Part shown: positions 62,088 to 64,000 of the stretch, piece by piece
How the letters are laid out: each line of letters opens with the position of its first letter
How positions within the stretch are numbered: position 1 is the stretch's first letter
Assembly: GCA_029204225.1 (NCBI GenBank)
Contig: MU832139.1
Location: 21,274 to 85,273, forward strand
DNA length: 64,000 nt
Direction: 5' to 3'
Source of the DNA: Diphasiastrum complanatum
Taxonomy: Eukaryota; Streptophyta; Lycopodiopsida; Lycopodiales; Lycopodiaceae
Position numbers and translations under genes: made by a program
Notes under the pieces: model-generated
Seen by the model: only the letters and a program-made list of their open reading frames with translations
Databases searched by the model: none
Told to the model about the DNA's origin: nothing

Positions 62088-63651
62088 AGTGTACAATTGA
62101 AGGAATAGGAAGTATTTCACTGCATGCATAATCATCAAAATCTTTTTGTTTGCATGATGTACTTTTATGTCTACCAAAAACCTCATTAGTGTAGGACAGT
62201 TGTTTGATAGTGGATTGGATGTCAAATTTCATGTTGACAAGTGTAATCTCAAGGGAGAGAGAAGTGATTGCTAGAGGATCCTGAGTAGGAAAGTTGTACA
62301 AGCTAGATTCTAGAGAGAGTGCTAACATCTCTGATGTTGCTTATGAGACCAAGTCTCATCAAGAGGATCTGTGGCATAAGAGATTGGGACATCCCAATTT
62401 CAAGGCCATGCAATCTATGGTCAAGGAAGGAAAACCTGTTGGATTACCAAAGACACTATCAAAGGAGCTGTAACCCTGTGAAGCTTATGTTTTGGCAAAA
62501 TCACATAGAAGACCTTTTCCAAGATCCGGCATCAAGACTCAACAACCATTTGAACCCATGCACTCTGATGTTCATTTCTCCTCAACCAAGAGCAAAGGAG
62601 GAGCAAATTGTTTTGTCTCTTTCATAGATGATGACACGAGATATTCTTGGATCTACATGCTATCTTCTAAAGCTATGGTTTATGATGTCTTCCTTACTTT
62701 CAAAGCTTATGTAGAAAGTAGTTTTCTTTCAAGATAAAAGCTTCGAAAAGTGATAGTGGAGGTGAATATACCTCTAATAAGTTTAAAGACTATTGTGAGC
62801 AAGAGGGAATACAAAGAGAATTTTCTTGTTCTTATACTCCTCAGCAAAAATGGAGCTACTGAAAGAAAAAATAGAACATTATGTGAATGTGCAAAATCCA
62901 CTAGAAGCATCTCTACCTAAAGAATTTTGGGGAGAAGCAGTTGCATGTGCAAATTATCTTTGTAATAGGCTTCCTAATCTTGCTATAGAAGGAAGAACAC
63001 CATTTGAGATGTTGTACAAGATAAAGCCTAAGGTAGATCATCTTAGGATCTTTGGCTGTTTATGCTATGTGCATGTTCCTTTAGAGACTAGGAAAGAAGA
63101 TGATCCTAGTGCTATTAAAGGTTATTATATCTTTGTTGGATATGCATCTTCAAAGAAAGCATATAAAGTTTATGTTCCCTCTATTGACAAGAATGTTATA
63201 AGTAGAGATGTGATCTTTCATGAAGATAAAAAATTTAACATTGTTGCTATTGAAGGAAAACACCGTTTGAGTTGTTGTATAATAAGAAACCAAAGTTGAT
63301 CATTTGAGGATCTTTGGATCCATATGCTTTGTTCATGTTCCTTTGTGCCATCTACTAATAAATTTGTGATTAGTAGAGAGGTGACTTTTCATGAGGGCAA
63401 CCACGCCTAGATGGGGCCGAGGAGCACTCAATTTGATGGTGGATCTTCTAAAGCTACCTACTACCCAAGATGATGATGGAGAGGGGCCTTCTCAATCAAA
63501 GGCCCCAAGGAGATCTTTAAGGTACAAGGGCCTCTTTGGCTCACATGTTAACAAAGGGAAGCAAGCTGAGTTAGGTAATATCTCTCATGCACTTTATATT
63601 TCCTTTAATGAGCTTGCTTGTGTGCAAGATGCAGTATTTGGACCCTTCTAA
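62088..63651 (+). pseudogene. Copia G integrase region, broken and truncated
   Basis: In changing frames: LWHKRLGHPNFKAMQSM, a stop in place of the Lys before PCEA, AKSHRRPFPRSGIK, HSDVHFSSTKSKGG, SGGEYTSNKF, then a one-base insertion at PQQ that breaks the NGATERKNR segment. Next come EFWGEAVACANYLCNRLPN, VDHLRIFGCLCYVHVP and YVPSIDKNVISRDVIF. An internal partial duplication of this last part lies at 63265-63400. The region ends in linker sequence at 63651 with no RT. Confidence 0.75.
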
Positions 63652-64000
63652 CACATGCAAATCCTTACACCTCTTCCAAAGCTAAGGATGCAGTCCGATA
63701 ATTAGTCTAAGGTGATTCATTTCTATACATGTGGAAGAACATACCTTTACAATACATGTATGTTATCTTACCAAGGTCCATCATTTTTCTTCTAAGAGAG
63801 AAGATGGGCCAGCCAAAGGGTGAAAAAGGTGAAATGTAGATTCACTTTGTCATTGAACAATCTTAGTAGAAATTGCTAGCAAGAGGGAAGACATCTCCTA
63901 TTATTCATTCCAAAATTCTCCAAAGGGTCTTGTAGCTTATTGAGTATTTTTCATAGTTCATTGAATTAAGGTAATAAGTTATGGTGATTTGCACAATTTA
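63652..64000. other. Spacer at window end
   Basis: No recognisable gene, LTR or RNA. Confidence 0.5.

Overview
This is a gene-poor, transposon-dense stretch of a land-plant nuclear genome. It is AT-rich, carries many Ty1/copia and some Ty3/gypsy-type LTR retrotransposons with plant-style initiator-Met and tRNA-Asp primer sites, has long (CT)n microsatellites, and has spliced genes with GT/AG introns. I cannot name the species; the nested, partly decayed repeats suit a large plant genome (fern, lycophyte, bryophyte or gymnosperm are all possible). There is no bacterial, plastid or CRISPR signal.

Layout. 1-579 is a fragment of a recurring multi-gene transposon-like family (BAH-like gene). 580-3860 is copia A (LTR, broken gag and pol). 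It is cut by a fragment of LTR H, and that fragment holds an intact, very young copia B at 3935-9795: one 1316-codon gag-pol, two 653-bp LTRs with no difference I could see, and a perfect 5-bp target duplication. 9958-11220 is a broken MULE-like transposase. 11221-14035 is copia C1, abutting an inverted LTR H (14036-14865). A Cys-rich pseudogene, a poly-C/(CT)n tract and a copia scrap follow. 17532-20365 is copy A of the multi-gene family: a BAH-like gene (+) converging on a Ulp1-like peptidase gene (-). Next come a copia C tail (-), copia D (+, 21395-25350) and copia C3 (-), the last two fused tail to tail.

27140-34861 holds the larger copy B of the multi-gene family: a transposase-like gene (+), an unknown gene (-), a divergent promoter built as an inverted duplication, a short histone H3/CENH3-like ORF (+), inserted copia C pieces, a Ulp1-like gene (+) and the BAH-like gene (-). 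It is followed by an ~830-bp foldback element and quiet spacer. 38116-39455 (-) is the one convincing host-type gene, a four-exon model with a Cys-rich motif like that of plant extra-large G proteins.

43471-49682 has a microsatellite, retrotransposon scraps and copia E (-). 49683-50090 is a 408-bp miniature LTR retrotransposon (TRIM) whose LTRs each contain a tRNA-like sequence with A and B boxes. 50190-51790 is a dead gypsy pol. 52443-58136 is element F, an LTR element without pol whose LTRs carry the (CT)n tract. 58137-63651 is a copia integrase scrap (-) and copia G (+). Most of these elements are dead; only copia B looks competent. The items most worth follow-up are the tRNA-bearing TRIM, the inverted-duplication divergent promoter with its H3-like ORF, and the multi-gene Ulp1/BAH/transposase family.
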